Source: Pseudooceanicola batsensis HTCC2597
Lineage (GTDB): Bacteria > Pseudomonadota > Alphaproteobacteria > Rhodobacterales > Rhodobacteraceae
Assembly: GCF_000152725.1 (NCBI RefSeq)
Contig: NZ_CH724131.1
Span: forward strand, 1,829,739 to 1,893,738
Reading direction: 5' to 3'
Length of the DNA stretch: 64,000 nucleotides
Positions 47,295 to 57,248 of the stretch are shown here, in pieces (position 1 is the stretch's first letter; each line of letters opens with the position of its first letter). The notes under the pieces are model-generated. The model searched no databases. It saw only the letters and a list, made by a program, of their open reading frames with translations, and was not told the DNA's origin. Both the position numbers and the translations under genes were made by a program.

Positions 47295-48263
47295 ATGCTT
47301 CTCTTCATTCTCAAGCGACTGGCCCAGTCGTTTCTCGTCATGGCCGTCGTCTCGGCCATCAGCTTTTCGCTGTTCAACTTCGTCGGCGACCCGGTCAACA
47401 ACATGGTCGGCCAGGACGCGACCCGCGAACAGCGTGTCGAGATCCGCGAAAAGCTGGGGCTGAACGACCCGATCCTGACCCAGTACGCGCGCTTTGTCGG
47501 CAATGCGCTGCAGGGCGATTTCGGCCTCTCCTACCGCATCCGCCGGCCCGTGGACGACCTGATCATGGAGCGGCTGCCCGCGACGATCGAGCTCGTCTTC
47601 GTGTCGGCCATCATCGCGCTGGTCTTCGGCATCGGCCTGGGCGTCTATACCGGCATCAAGCGCAACAGCTGGATATCCCGGGCGGTCCTGTCCATCTCGC
47701 TCGTCGGGGTCAGCCTGCCGACCTTCATCATCGGCATCTCTCTCATCTACCTTTTCGCGGTGATCCTGCGATGGCTGCCCTCGTCCGGGCGCGGCGGCAC
47801 GGTGGACCTCGGCTGGTGGACCACCTCGCTGCTGACGGTGGACGGGTGGCGGTCGATCCTGCTGCCCGCGATCACCCTGTCGCTGTTCCAGATGACCCTG
47901 ATCCTGCGCCTCGTCCGGGCCGAGATGCTCGAGGTGATGCGCACCGACTATATCAAGTTCGCCCGCGCCAGGGGCCTCTCGGACCGCTCGATCCATTTCG
48001 TGCACGCGCTGCGCAACACGCTCGTTCCGGTGATCACCGTCATCGGGCTGAACATCGGCGCGCTCATCGCCTTTTCCGTGATCACCGAGACGGTGTTCCA
48101 GTGGCCCGGCACGGGGCTGATGTTCATCCAGGCGGTGAATTTCGTCGATGTGCCGATCATGGCGGCCTATCTCGTCTTCGTCGCCCTGCTCTTCGTCTTC
48201 ATCAACCTGATCGTCGACATCCTCTATTTCGTCGTCGATCCGCGCATCCGGCTGGGAGGATGA
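47295..48263 (+). CDS. Peptide-type ABC transporter permease (DppB-like)
   Basis: This 322-residue inner-membrane protein has the DppB N-terminus (LLFILKRLAQSFLVMAVVSAISFSLFNFVGDPV), a periplasmic loop with REKLGLNDPILTQYARFVGNALQGDFGLSYR, and the EAA motif RAEMLEVMRTDYIKFARARGLSDRSI. Six membrane helices are expected. It is followed one base later by the second permease. Confidence 0.93.
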   Translation: MLLFILKRLAQSFLVMAVVSAISFSLFNFVGDPVNNMVGQDATREQRVEIREKLGLNDPILTQYARFVGNALQGDFGLSYRIRRPVDDLIMERLPATIELVFVSAIIALVFGIGLGVYTGIKRNSWISRAVLSISLVGVSLPTFIIGISLIYLFAVILRWLPSSGRGGTVDLGWWTTSLLTVDGWRSILLPAITLSLFQMTLILRLVRAEMLEVMRTDYIKFARARGLSDRSIHFVHALRNTLVPVITVIGLNIGALIAFSVITETVFQWPGTGLMFIQAVNFVDVPIMAAYLVFVALLFVFINLIVDILYFVVDPRIRLGG

Positions 48264-48264
48264 C

Positions 48265-49200
48265 ATGACCGATATGCCAGACCGCCCGCCGACACGGTGG
48301 GAAAGGCTGAAGGACAACGACATCTACTGGTCCTTCATCCACTCGCCCGGCGCCATCATCGCCGCCGCGATCACGGTGATCTGCATCCTCGCGACCTTCG
48401 CCGCGCCGCTGATCGCGCCCTTCGACCCGTTCGATCCCGGCCAGATCTCGCTCTGGGACGGCAAGCTGCCGCCGGCCTGGGTCGAGGGCGGACAGGACAG
48501 GTACCTGCTGGGCACCGACAACCAGGGCCGCGACATGCTTTCGACGATCCTCTACGGGGGGCGGCTGTCGATCATGGTGGGCCTCGCCGCCGTCTGCCTC
48601 GGGATGGTGCTGGGGGTCAGCCTCGGCGTGATCTCCGGCTATGTCGGCGGCGCCACGGACGCCATCGTGATGCGCATCGCGGATGTCCAGCTGACGATTC
48701 CCGGCATCCTGCTGGCCATCCTGATCAACGGCATCGGCCGGGCGCTCATCCCGCTGGAGCTACGCGACGACTTTGCCATCTACGTGGTGATCGTCGCCAT
48801 CGGCCTGACCGACTGGCCGCAATTCGCCCGCGTCGCGCGCGGCGCCACGCTGGTCGAGGCGAACAAGGAATATGTCCAGGCGGCCCGGGTGATCGGCCTG
48901 CCCGGCTGGCTGATCATGCTGCGACACATCTTTCCCAACACGCTGCGCCCCGTGCTGGTCATCGCCACCATCGGCCTTGCGCTGGCCATCATCGCCGAGG
49001 CGACGCTGTCGTTCCTCGGACAGGGCATCCCGCCGACGACGCCATCGCTCGGCACCCTCATCCGGGTCGGCAACGATTTCCTGTTCTCCGGCCTCTGGTG
49101 GATCACCTTCTTCCCGGCCATCGCGCTGGTCGTGCTCGTCTTCTCCGTCAACCTGCTGGGCGACTGGATGCGCGACGCCCTGAACCCGAAACTGCGATGA
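48265..49200 (+). CDS. Peptide-type ABC transporter permease (DppC-like)
   Basis: This 311-residue permease carries the DppC landmarks: LAPFDPFDPGQIS-like N-terminal loop, LLGTDNQGRDMLSTILYGGRLSIMVG, RIADVQLTIPGILLAILI and the EAA motif VEANKEYVQAARVIGLPGWLIMLRHIFPN. It overlaps the fused ATPase gene by four bases (ATGA). Confidence 0.93.
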   Translation: MTDMPDRPPTRWERLKDNDIYWSFIHSPGAIIAAAITVICILATFAAPLIAPFDPFDPGQISLWDGKLPPAWVEGGQDRYLLGTDNQGRDMLSTILYGGRLSIMVGLAAVCLGMVLGVSLGVISGYVGGATDAIVMRIADVQLTIPGILLAILINGIGRALIPLELRDDFAIYVVIVAIGLTDWPQFARVARGATLVEANKEYVQAARVIGLPGWLIMLRHIFPNTLRPVLVIATIGLALAIIAEATLSFLGQGIPPTTPSLGTLIRVGNDFLFSGLWWITFFPAIALVVLVFSVNLLGDWMRDALNPKLR

Positions 49201-50912
49201 CAGAGCTTCTCAGGATCAACGACCTCGATGTCGAGTTCCCCACCCGTCACGGCGTGGTCAAGGCCGCGCGCGGCGTGTCCCTGACCGTGGCCCCCGGCGA
49301 GGTGCTGGGCCTCGTGGGCGAAAGCGGCGCGGGCAAGTCGACCATCGGCAACGCCATCATCAACCTGCTGGAGCGTCCCGGCCGCGTCGCAAGCGGAGAG
49401 ATCGTGTTCCAGGGCGAGGACCTGCGGACCTACGACGAGGACCGGATGCGCAAGGTGCGCGGCGCCCGGATCGGCATGATCTTCCAGGACCCGCAGACCT
49501 CGCTCAATCCGCTGCTGACCATCGGACAGCAGCTGGTCGAGACGATCCAGAAGGCCACGACGCATCGCGGCCAAGCTGCGACGGCCCATGCCGTCGAACT
49601 GCTCGAGGCCGTCGGCATCACCGAGGCGCGCGCTCGGCTGAACGCCTACCCGCACCAGTTCTCGGGCGGGATGCGGCAGCGGGTGGTGATCGCCCTGGCC
49701 CTGGCCGGAGACCCGGATCTGGTGATCGCCGACGAACCGACCACTGCGCTCGACGTGTCGATCCAGGCGCAGATTCTCGATCTTCTGAAACGGCTCTGCC
49801 GGGAACGCGCGCTCGGCGTCATCATCGTGACCCACGATATCGGCGTGATCGCCAACATCGCCGATCGTGTCGCCGTCATGTTCCGGGGCGAGGTGGTCGA
49901 GACCGGAAAGGTCGCGCAGGTGCTGGGCGCACCGCGACACACCTACACCAAGTCGCTCATCGCCGCCGTGCCCCGCGCGGACCGTCGGCTCGAGCGTTTC
50001 ACCTCGGTCGACTACATCGAAGGCAGCGGCGCCTCGGGCGCCAAGATCGACGTCCGCAGCCACTGGCTGGGCAAGGGACGGCGGGGCGATCCGAACATCC
50101 GGGACGTGATCGAGTTGAAGGACCTGAACCTCGAGTTCGTCCTGCAACGCGCCATCCGCAAGAAGAACCGCAAGGTCGTGCGGGCGGTGGACAACGTCTC
50201 GCTGACCGTGCAGCGCGGCGAGGTGCTGGGGCTTGTGGGGGAGTCCGGCTCGGGCAAGTCCACCGTCGCCCGGCTGATCGCGGGGCTCTACAACCCCGAT
50301 TCCGGCCTGATCCGGATCGAGGGGACGGACGTGGTCAGCCAGCCCCGCAGCGCCGGGGCCCGCAAGGCCCGGCGGCTGGTTCAGATGATCTTTCAGGACC
50401 CCTATTCCTCGCTCAACGCGCGGATGCGGGTGCGCGACATCGTGGCCGAGCCGATCCGCTTTTACCGCACGACCGAGAGCGAGGCCGAGACCCGGCGCAT
50501 CGTCGGCGACCTTCTCGAGCATGTCGGGCTGGGGGCAGCTGCCGCGACCCGCTATCCGCACGAGTTCTCGGGCGGTCAGCGGCAGCGGATTTCCATCGCC
50601 CGCGCGCTGGCCTCGCGCCCCGAGATCCTGATCTGCGACGAACCGACCTCGGCGCTGGACGTTTCGGTACAGGCCACGATCCTCAACCTGCTCAAGGACC
50701 TGCAGGAGGAACTGGGCCTGACGATGCTCTTCATCACCCACGACCTGCCGGTGATCCGCCAGATGGCCGACCGGATCGCGGTGATGCGCAACGGAGCGAT
50801 CTGCGAAGTCGCCCCGACCGACCGGCTGTTCGCGGCGCCCGAGCATGAATATTCCAGGCACCTGCTGGACCTGATGCCCCGGATGGACCTGCTGGACCCG
50901 GATGCCGCGTAA
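49197..50912 (+). CDS. Fused dual ATP-binding protein of the peptide ABC transporter (DppD-DppF)
   Basis: This 571-residue protein contains two complete ATPase units. The first has [50 protein letters not shown] and THD. The second has [49 protein letters not shown] and THD. They are joined by a linker with a charged stretch ([20 protein letters not shown]). The start is the ATG at 49197, overlapping the permease stop; in-frame codons further upstream lie inside the permease. A C-terminal oligopeptide/dipeptide extension is only partial. One protein thus replaces the usual DppD and DppF pair. Confidence 0.93.
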   Translation: MTELLRINDLDVEFPTRHGVVKAARGVSLTVAPGEVLGLVGESGAGKSTIGNAIINLLERPGRVASGEIVFQGEDLRTYDEDRMRKVRGARIGMIFQDPQTSLNPLLTIGQQLVETIQKATTHRGQAATAHAVELLEAVGITEARARLNAYPHQFSGGMRQRVVIALALAGDPDLVIADEPTTALDVSIQAQILDLLKRLCRERALGVIIVTHDIGVIANIADRVAVMFRGEVVETGKVAQVLGAPRHTYTKSLIAAVPRADRRLERFTSVDYIEGSGASGAKIDVRSHWLGKGRRGDPNIRDVIELKDLNLEFVLQRAIRKKNRKVVRAVDNVSLTVQRGEVLGLVGESGSGKSTVARLIAGLYNPDSGLIRIEGTDVVSQPRSAGARKARRLVQMIFQDPYSSLNARMRVRDIVAEPIRFYRTTESEAETRRIVGDLLEHVGLGAAAATRYPHEFSGGQRQRISIARALASRPEILICDEPTSALDVSVQATILNLLKDLQEELGLTMLFITHDLPVIRQMADRIAVMRNGAICEVAPTDRLFAAPEHEYSRHLLDLMPRMDLLDPDAA

Positions 50913-50933
50913 CGCCCGGAAAGGGAACGGATC

Positions 50934-52328
50934 ATGACCCGCGACGCCGCCATCTCCCGCGCGACCGGCTATTTCGACGCGGGCACGTTCCGCAAGGAGC
51001 TTGCCGCACTCGTCACCTATCGCAGCGAAAGCCAGAACACCGCCCCCGAGGCTCGGGCGGAATCCCTGCGCTACCTGCAGGAGGCCATGCTGCCAAGGCT
51101 CTCGGCCATGGGCTTCGACTGCGAGATCATCGACAACCCCGGTTCCGCCGGCGGCCCCCTTCTGCTCGGCGAACGGCACGAGGGCGAGGACCTGCCCACC
51201 CTTTTGACCTATGGCCACGGCGACACCGTGCTGGGCCAAGAGGGCATGTGGCGCGACGGTCTGGAGCCCTGGGAGATCGTCGAGGAGGGCGAAAGGCTCT
51301 ACGGGCGCGGCACTGCCGACAACAAGTCGCAGCACCTGATCAACATCGCCGCGCTCGAAGCCGTTCTGGCCACGCGCGGGCATCTCGGGTTCAACGTCCG
51401 CGTGGTGATCGAGACGAGCGAAGAGGTCGGATCGGTCGGGCTGGCCGAGGTCTTCCGGCAGTACAGGGACCGGCTGACGGCGGATGTGCTGATCGCCTCG
51501 GACGGGCCGCGCCTGCAGCCCGAGGTTCCGACGATCTTCATGGGATCGCGCGGCGGCGCGACCTTCGATCTGGTGGTCGAGACCCATGAGGGCGCGCATC
51601 ACTCGGGCAACTGGGGCGGCCTGCTGGCCGATCCGGCGATGATCCTCGCCCATGCGCTGGCCAGCATAACCGATGCGCGCGGCCAGATCCGCGTGCCGGA
51701 CTGGCGCCCCGACAGCCTGACGGACAGCGTACGCGAGGCCTTGCGCCGCCTGCCGGTCGCGGGTGGCGACGGGCCGCAGGTCGATCCCGACTGGGGAGAA
51801 GAGAGCCTGACCCCGGCGGAACGTGTCTTCGGCTGGAACAGTTTCGCCGTGCTCGCCATGGTCTCGGGCGTGCCCGACGCGCCGGTGAACGCGATCTCGG
51901 GCTGGGCGCGGGCCACCTGCCAGTTGCGTTTCGTGGTCGGCACCGATCCGGACGGGATCGTGCCGGCCCTGCGCCGGCACCTCGACGTTCACGGGTTCGG
52001 GCGCGTCGAGATCCGGCCGCACGACCAGGGGCGTTTCGCCGCCACGCGAGTCGACCCCGACCACCCCTGGGCACGGTTCGTCGGGGACTCCATCCGCGCG
52101 ACGGCCGGCGATCTGCATGTCCTGCCGAACCTCGCCGGATCGCTGCCGAACGACTGTTTCACCGACATCCTGGGCCTGCCGACGATCTGGATCCCGCACT
52201 CCTACCGAGGCTGTTCCCAGCACGCTCCGAACGAGCATGTGCTGAAACCGGTCTGCCGCGACGCCCTCGGCGTGATGGCGGGTCTGTTCTGGGATCTCGG
52301 AGGGCGGGACACCCCGGCCCGTTCGTGA
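50934..52328 (+). CDS. M20 family metallopeptidase/deacylase
   Basis: This 464-residue di-zinc hydrolase has the metal-binding blocks TYGHGDTV (His/Asp), GRGTADNKSQH (bridging Asp), ETSEEVGS (catalytic and ligand Glu), and a C-terminal His in SYRGCSQHAPNEH. A dimerisation domain lies between (ETHEGAHHSGNWGG). M20 enzymes cleave dipeptides, N-acyl amino acids or carbamoyl amides. It follows the transporter genes by 21 bases, so it probably acts on what that system imports. Confidence 0.9.
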   Translation: MTRDAAISRATGYFDAGTFRKELAALVTYRSESQNTAPEARAESLRYLQEAMLPRLSAMGFDCEIIDNPGSAGGPLLLGERHEGEDLPTLLTYGHGDTVLGQEGMWRDGLEPWEIVEEGERLYGRGTADNKSQHLINIAALEAVLATRGHLGFNVRVVIETSEEVGSVGLAEVFRQYRDRLTADVLIASDGPRLQPEVPTIFMGSRGGATFDLVVETHEGAHHSGNWGGLLADPAMILAHALASITDARGQIRVPDWRPDSLTDSVREALRRLPVAGGDGPQVDPDWGEESLTPAERVFGWNSFAVLAMVSGVPDAPVNAISGWARATCQLRFVVGTDPDGIVPALRRHLDVHGFGRVEIRPHDQGRFAATRVDPDHPWARFVGDSIRATAGDLHVLPNLAGSLPNDCFTDILGLPTIWIPHSYRGCSQHAPNEHVLKPVCRDALGVMAGLFWDLGGRDTPARS

Positions 52329-52365
52329 CGCGCGGCCTGCCGGGGCCGGGGCCCGGGCCCGCCGC

Positions 52366-52779
52366 CTAGCCTTCGCGTCCGGCGGACAGATCGACCGGCC
52401 CGCTCAGACTGTCGAGGATCGCGCAGTCGGGATCGTCGTCGCCGTGGCACTCGTGAATGAGCGTCTCCAGCTGGCTTTCCAGCACCTGCAGCTGGCGGAT
52501 CTTGTCCCGCACCGCGGCGAGGTTGCGCAGCGCCAGGGCCTTCACGTCGCGACTGGCCCGGGCGGGGTCCGCGTCGAGATCGAGAAGCTGCCGGCATTCC
52601 TCGAGCCCGAAGCCCAGGTGCCGGGCCTGCGCGAGCATCCGCAACCGGGTGATCTGCCGGTCGCCGAAATCGCGGTAGCCGTTGCGGGCGCGGTCGGCAT
52701 CGATCAGCCCGATCTCTTCGTAATAGCGGATCGTCTTGACCGTCAGCCCGGTCTCTTTCGCGGCGCGTCCGATGTTCAT
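52366..52779 (-). CDS. cueR: Cu(I)-responsive MerR-family regulator CueR
   Basis: This 137-residue MerR protein has the winged helix MNIGRAAKETGLTVKTIRYYEEIGLI and a coiled-coil dimer helix. The metal loop CHGDDDPDC has the C-x7-C spacing and acidic content of CueR/HmrR copper (or silver/gold) sensors. It lies 65 bases downstream of copA on the same strand with its own promoter, and the expected target promoter precedes copA. Confidence 0.92.
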   Translation of the reverse strand: MNIGRAAKETGLTVKTIRYYEEIGLIDADRARNGYRDFGDRQITRLRMLAQARHLGFGLEECRQLLDLDADPARASRDVKALALRNLAAVRDKIRQLQVLESQLETLIHECHGDDDPDCAILDSLSGPVDLSAGREG

Positions 52780-52801
52780 GGGCGGCTCCTTTCACCAGAC
52801 A

Positions 52802-52830
52802 GATAAAGGCGCGCCTCGCGGCGGGGTCAA
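52802..52830 (-). promoter_or_regulatory. Promoter of cueR
   Basis: On the minus strand TTGACC (plus 52825-52830) and TTTATC (plus 52802-52807) are separated by 17 bases, just ahead of the cueR ribosome site. This gives cueR a constitutive promoter independent of copA read-through. Confidence 0.55.
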
Positions 52831-52844
52831 GCGACGCGAGCGGA

Positions 52845-55298
52845 TTACAGTTTCTGAGCCCGCAGCCGCAGCGCATTGCCGATGACCGACACCGAAGAGA
52901 GGCTCATCGCCGCCGCCGCCACCATCGGCGACAGGAGCAGGCCGAGAAACGGATAGAGAACCCCCGCCGCCACCGGCACGCCGGCCGAATTGTAGACGAA
53001 GGCGAAAAACAGGTTCTGACGGATGTTGCGCATCGTGGCCTCGGCCAGTCTCCGGGCCCGGACGATGCCCGTCAGGTCGCCCTTGACCAGAGTGATGCCC
53101 GCGCTTTCCACCGCCACATCGGCGCCGGTGCCCATGGCGATGCCCACATCGGCCTCGGCCAGCGCGGGCGCGTCGTTCACCCCGTCGCCGGCCATGGCGA
53201 CCGAGAGCCCCTCGCCTTTCAAGGACTTCACCAGCGCGTTCTTGTCTTCGGGGCTGATCCCGGCATGGACCTCGTCAATGCCGAGTTCCGTCGCGACCGC
53301 CCGTGCCGTGGCCTCGGCGTCGCCGGTTGCCATGACGATGCGCAGGCCCAGGTCGTGCAGCGCGCGGATCGCGTCGGGCGTGGTCGCCTTGATCCGGTCC
53401 GCCACCGCGACGAGGCCCGCCGCCTCTCCGTCGACCGCGACGAACATCGCCGTCTTGCCCTCGGCCTGAAGCGCCGCCGCGCGCTCGGCGAGCCCTGCGG
53501 TATCGACCTGCAGATCCTCCATCAGCGCCGCATTGCCGAGCGCGACGCGCCGCCCTCGGACGCGTCCCGTGACGCCCTTGCCGGTCACGGCCTCGAAATC
53601 CGAACTGTCCTCGCGCGCGGCGCCGCGATCCTCGGCGCCCGCGACCAGCGCCTCGGCCAGGGGATGTTCCGATCCGCGTTCGAGCGCGGCGACCAGCGTC
53701 AGCAACTCGGCCGCGTCCATGCCGCGGGGTTCGACATCCGTGAGTGTCGGCTTGCCCTCGGTCAGTGTGCCGGTCTTGTCGAGGATCAGCGCATCCACCC
53801 GGGCGAACCGCTCCAGCGCCTCGGCATCGCGGATCAGGACGCCGGCATTCGCCCCGCGCCCCGAGGCCACCATGATCGACATCGGCGTGGCCAGGCCAAG
53901 CGCGCAGGGACAGGCGATGATCATCACGGAAACAGCGGCGACGAAGGCGTAGGACAGGGCCGGAGCCGGTCCGAACGCCCACCAGGCCGCGAAGGCCAGC
54001 AGGGCGATCCCGACGACGGCGGGCACGAAATAGCCCGCCACCTTGTCCGCCACCGCCTGGATCGGCGCCCGCGATCTCTGGGCGCTGGCCACCATCTGCA
54101 CGATGCGGCTGAGCGTCGTGTCCTCGCCCACGCTCTCGGCCTTCATCAGGAACGATCCGGACTTGTTCAGCGTGCCGCCGGTGACCGCCTCGCCCTGGAC
54201 CTTCTCGACCGGGACGGGTTCGCCGGTGATCATGCTTTCATCGACCGAGGACCGTCCCTCGGTCACCACGCCGTCCACCGGCACGCTCTCGCCCGGACGC
54301 ACCCGCAGGATGTCGCCTGTCCTGAGCACGTCCAGCGGGACGTCCTCCTCGGTCTGGCCGGTGACGCGCCGCGCGGTCTTGGGGGCGAGGCCCATCAGCG
54401 CGCGGATCGCGTCGCCGGTGCGTTCGCGCGCGGCCAGCTCCATCACCTGCCCCAGCAGGACGAGCACGAGGATCACCGCCGTCGCCTCGAAATAGACCGG
54501 CGCCATCCCCATGTCGCCCCGCATCTGCGCGGGCAGCAGCCCCGGCGCCAGCATCGCGACGACCGAAAAGAGATAGGCCGCCCCGGTGCCGAGACCGATC
54601 AGGGTCCACATGTTGGGACTGCGGTTCCGCACCGAAGACCACGCGCGCCGAAAGAACATGCGGGTGAACCAGACCACGGCGGTCGCCAACAGGAACTGCA
54701 GCCAGACAAAGGCCGTGTGCCCCATCCAGTCGACGAAGGGAATGCCGACATGGCTGCCCATCTCGAGAAGGAACACCGCCCCCGCCAGCGGCGCGGTGAT
54801 GCGGAGCCGCCGCTTGAAATCGACGTATTCCGGGTGCGGTCCACTGTCGGGAGAGGGAGTCATCGGCTCGAGCGCCATGCCGCAGATCGGACAGTCGCCG
54901 GGGTGGTCCTGCACGATCTCGGGGTCCATCGGACAGGTATAGAGCGTGCCCTCGGGCATCGGCTCGGGCGCGGGGCGGTCCCCAAGATAGTGCTGGGGAT
55001 CGCGCTCGAACTTCGCCTGACAGCCGGCCGAGCAGAAGTAGACCCTCTCGCCGGCGTGCTTGGCCATGTGTTCGGCCGTCGCCCGTTCGACGGTCATGCC
55101 GCAGACCGGATCCTCGGCGGTCCTGTAGGTCTCGGGGTCGGCCTCGAACCTGCGGCGACAGCCCTCGGCGCAGAAGTGGTATGTGTGGCCACGATACGCG
55201 ACGACGGGTTTCCCGGCAGCGGGATCGACCGTCATGCCGCAGACCGGATCCCGGGTGATCCCGCTTGTCTCCTGCTTGTGCTCGCGCGCCTCGCCCAT
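52845..55298 (-). CDS. copA: Cu(I)-exporting P-type ATPase with two YHS domains and a heavy-metal-binding domain
   Basis: This 817-residue P1B-type ATPase pumps Cu(I) out of the cytoplasm. The N-terminus lacks classical GMTCxxC domains. It carries two YHS domains ([10 protein letters not shown]...YHFCAEGC and [10 protein letters not shown]...YFCSAGC, residues about 17-105) and a heavy-metal-binding motif ([22 protein letters not shown], about 119-140). The transport motif is [10 protein letters not shown], phosphorylation is at DKTGT, followed by [10 protein letters not shown], and the last helix has [14 protein letters not shown], as in CopA. The ATG at 55298 follows AAGGGAA. A CueR-type promoter precedes it and cueR follows. 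Confidence 0.93.
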   Translation of the reverse strand: MGEAREHKQETSGITRDPVCGMTVDPAAGKPVVAYRGHTYHFCAEGCRRRFEADPETYRTAEDPVCGMTVERATAEHMAKHAGERVYFCSAGCQAKFERDPQHYLGDRPAPEPMPEGTLYTCPMDPEIVQDHPGDCPICGMALEPMTPSPDSGPHPEYVDFKRRLRITAPLAGAVFLLEMGSHVGIPFVDWMGHTAFVWLQFLLATAVVWFTRMFFRRAWSSVRNRSPNMWTLIGLGTGAAYLFSVVAMLAPGLLPAQMRGDMGMAPVYFEATAVILVLVLLGQVMELAARERTGDAIRALMGLAPKTARRVTGQTEEDVPLDVLRTGDILRVRPGESVPVDGVVTEGRSSVDESMITGEPVPVEKVQGEAVTGGTLNKSGSFLMKAESVGEDTTLSRIVQMVASAQRSRAPIQAVADKVAGYFVPAVVGIALLAFAAWWAFGPAPALSYAFVAAVSVMIIACPCALGLATPMSIMVASGRGANAGVLIRDAEALERFARVDALILDKTGTLTEGKPTLTDVEPRGMDAAELLTLVAALERGSEHPLAEALVAGAEDRGAAREDSSDFEAVTGKGVTGRVRGRRVALGNAALMEDLQVDTAGLAERAAALQAEGKTAMFVAVDGEAAGLVAVADRIKATTPDAIRALHDLGLRIVMATGDAEATARAVATELGIDEVHAGISPEDKNALVKSLKGEGLSVAMAGDGVNDAPALAEADVGIAMGTGADVAVESAGITLVKGDLTGIVRARRLAEATMRNIRQNLFFAFVYNSAGVPVAAGVLYPFLGLLLSPMVAAAAMSLSSVSVIGNALRLRAQKL

Positions 55299-55335
55299 GA
55301 CGGTTTCCCTTCTTTCGTCGGCAGTACGGAAAGAT

Positions 55336-55366
55336 CATGTAGGGCCTCCAGTAGCTGGAGGGTCAA
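55336..55366 (-). promoter_or_regulatory. CueR-controlled promoter of copA
   Basis: On the minus strand TTGACC (-35, plus 55361-55366) and TACATG (-10, plus 55336-55341) are separated by 19 bases, the long spacer that MerR-family activators require. The spacer holds the dyad CCTCCAG-N3-CTGGAGG (55345-55361) with perfect 7-base arms. Confidence 0.8.
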
Positions 55367-55494
55367 GGGGTGCTTTGCTAGTCGGCCGAATAGCGCTCCG
55401 GGGCACCTTTTCTCGTGTTGCAGATGACGGGAGCAGATCGTCGCGGCATGACGGGCGAATTTTTTCATGTAAGGACAGCAGCTTGCAGGAAAAT

Positions 55495-55524
55495 TTGCCC
55501 CCTGGCGAAGTTTTGCATTATGTT
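55495..55524 (+). promoter_or_regulatory. Possible promoter of the DUF3892-like gene
   Basis: TTGCCC (55495-55500) and TATGTT (55519-55524) are separated by 18 bases, 25 bases before the start codon. Confidence 0.4.
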
Positions 55525-55548
55525 AACGACTGAAAGGTGGTGAATTTA

Positions 55549-55809
55549 ATGGCTGCACCAGCGCGAGTGACATGGGTCAAGACGGCCCCTGACGGCGCAG
55601 AGATCGTCGCGATCGGCGGGATCCGGAAATCGTTCTTCGGCAAATCGCAATGGCGTCTGTCGATGGAAGACGCGATCGCCCTGATCGAGCAGGACGAGTG
55701 GCGCTTTTTCGTCGAAATCGACGAGGAGAAGGCCTGGCTCGACATCTGCGAAGACGCGGACGGCGGCAAGACGATCAGCGCCGACGGCCCCCTGAAAATC
55801 CTGCTCTGA
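55549..55809 (+). CDS. Small DUF3892-like protein
   Basis: This is an 86-residue soluble protein (MAAPARVTWVKTAPDGAEIVAIGG...ISADGPLKILL). The pattern of two strands, a helix (SMEDAIALIEQDEW) and two more strands resembles DUF3892 proteins, whose function is not known. The ATG at 55549 has AAAGGTGG eight bases upstream; a GTG at 55537 would overlap that site. It precedes the ATP-grasp gene by 212 bases on the same strand, so operon membership is possible but not shown. I would consider it either an independent gene or a small partner or substrate of the ligase. Confidence 0.75.
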   Translation: MAAPARVTWVKTAPDGAEIVAIGGIRKSFFGKSQWRLSMEDAIALIEQDEWRFFVEIDEEKAWLDICEDADGGKTISADGPLKILL

Positions 55810-56021
55810 CGAAGCGCAACGGCCCCGTCCGCCCCCCGGTTCGGTGCCCGTGCGGGCCGCCGAGGTTGAAACGATCGGCCTTCGGTCTACCCTCTTCATC
55901 TGAAACCGACGCAGATCCAGCTCGCCGGGGTCGCATCTCCCGTAACAGGACCTTCCCGCAGTCCGCGAGCGGACAGGACGCCCGTTCGTCTCTGGGACTC
56001 TGCCTGAAGAAAGGAAATGCA

Positions 56022-57248
56022 ATGACGGAAAAGAACCCGGAAAAGGGGTATGTCGCCCTGCTCGGCTGGAGCCTCAACGCCATCGATGCGGTCGATCGCT
56101 TCGACCGCCGTTACGTGGTCGTCGCCCCGCCCTGGGCCGAGGACTACTGCAAGCAGAATGACATCCCCTTCGTGCCGTGGGATTTCGACCGGCTCAACGA
56201 ACGTTCGCACGAGCTGGCGCACCAGCTGGACGACATGGGCGTCGACGTCGCCATCCCGATCTTCGAAGAGACGGTCGAATGGGCCGGCGCCGTCAATGCC
56301 GTCCTGCTCAAGAACCCGCGTCTGCTGGGTCAGGCGATGCTGTTCCGCGACAAGTCGCTGATGAAGCGCCGCGCGCAGCTCGGCGGCATCCGGGTGGGCG
56401 TCTTCGAAGAGGCACACGACCGCGGCGACGTGATCCGTTTCCTCAAGCGGGTGAACCAGACCCTGCTCAAGCTCGACGGCGATCCGAACGATCCGATCCA
56501 CTTCAAGGCCTTCGACAAGTCCGGCACCGCCGGGCACCGGGTGATCCGGACGCCCGAGGACGTGGACAACATCCCCGACGAGGAGTTCCCCGCCCTGCTG
56601 GAAAGCCACCTCGACGGCTGGGAATTCGCGGTAGAGGCCTGGATCAAGAACGGCAAGATCCAGTTCCTCAACATCTCGGAATACGTGACGCTGGGCTATT
56701 CCGTCTTTGTCCCCGCGACCCCGGAACTCGAGGCGCACCGCGAGCGGATCACGGAAGAGATCGAGAAGCTGATCGAGGTCTTCGACATCGACTTCGGCTT
56801 CATCCATCCCGAATATTTCCTGACCAGCGACAACAAGCTCTACTTCGGCGAGGTCGCCTATCGTCCGCCGGGCTTCAACGCGCTCGAACTGATCGAGCGG
56901 GCCTACGGCTTCAACGGCTACCAGGGCCTCGTGCTGGCCTTCGACCCAAAGACCACTCAGGAGGAACTGGACGCCTTCTTTCCCGAAGAGGTAGTGGATG
57001 CCAGGGGCCATGCCGGCTGTTTCGGCGTCTATCCCCGCCGCCGCGTGGTGAGCCGGCTGGAGGTTCCGGAAGAGACCGCCAACCACCCCTATTTCGAGTT
57101 CCACGAACTCTCGGACCCGCGCGAGCAGAAAGTGGCCAAACGGTCAGCCTTCGGCACGCATTGGGGCTTGGCCTATTTCTTCGGTGACAATGCCCATGAC
57201 TTGCGGGATCTTCTGAAGAGGCAGGAAGAACTGGACTATTACATCTGA
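56022..57248 (+). CDS. ATP-grasp family ligase
   Basis: This 408-residue protein has an N-terminal pre-ATP-grasp-like region (GYVALLGWSLNAIDAVDRFDRRYVVVAPP). The ATP-grasp fold follows: FRDKSLMKRRAQLGG (Lys111 region), HFKAFDKSGTAGHRVI (Lys162), WEFAVEAWIKNGKIQFLNISEY, HPEYFLTSDNKLYFGEVAYRPPG with metal ligands Glu264 and Glu277 and Arg281. Such enzymes join a carboxylate to an amine through an acyl-phosphate. The ATG at 56022 follows AAAGGAAA; upstream codons in frame have no family features. The stop shares one base with the next start (TGATG), so the two proteins are surely coupled. Substrates are unknown. Confidence 0.88.
   Translation: MTEKNPEKGYVALLGWSLNAIDAVDRFDRRYVVVAPPWAEDYCKQNDIPFVPWDFDRLNERSHELAHQLDDMGVDVAIPIFEETVEWAGAVNAVLLKNPRLLGQAMLFRDKSLMKRRAQLGGIRVGVFEEAHDRGDVIRFLKRVNQTLLKLDGDPNDPIHFKAFDKSGTAGHRVIRTPEDVDNIPDEEFPALLESHLDGWEFAVEAWIKNGKIQFLNISEYVTLGYSVFVPATPELEAHRERITEEIEKLIEVFDIDFGFIHPEYFLTSDNKLYFGEVAYRPPGFNALELIERAYGFNGYQGLVLAFDPKTTQEELDAFFPEEVVDARGHAGCFGVYPRRRVVSRLEVPEETANHPYFEFHELSDPREQKVAKRSAFGTHWGLAYFFGDNAHDLRDLLKRQEELDYYI

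Noticed and set aside
48780..52238. An 1152-codon minus-strand open frame opposite the peptide transporter and M20 genes
   Set aside because: It spans several real genes antisense, has no ribosome site or domain, and reflects codon bias only.
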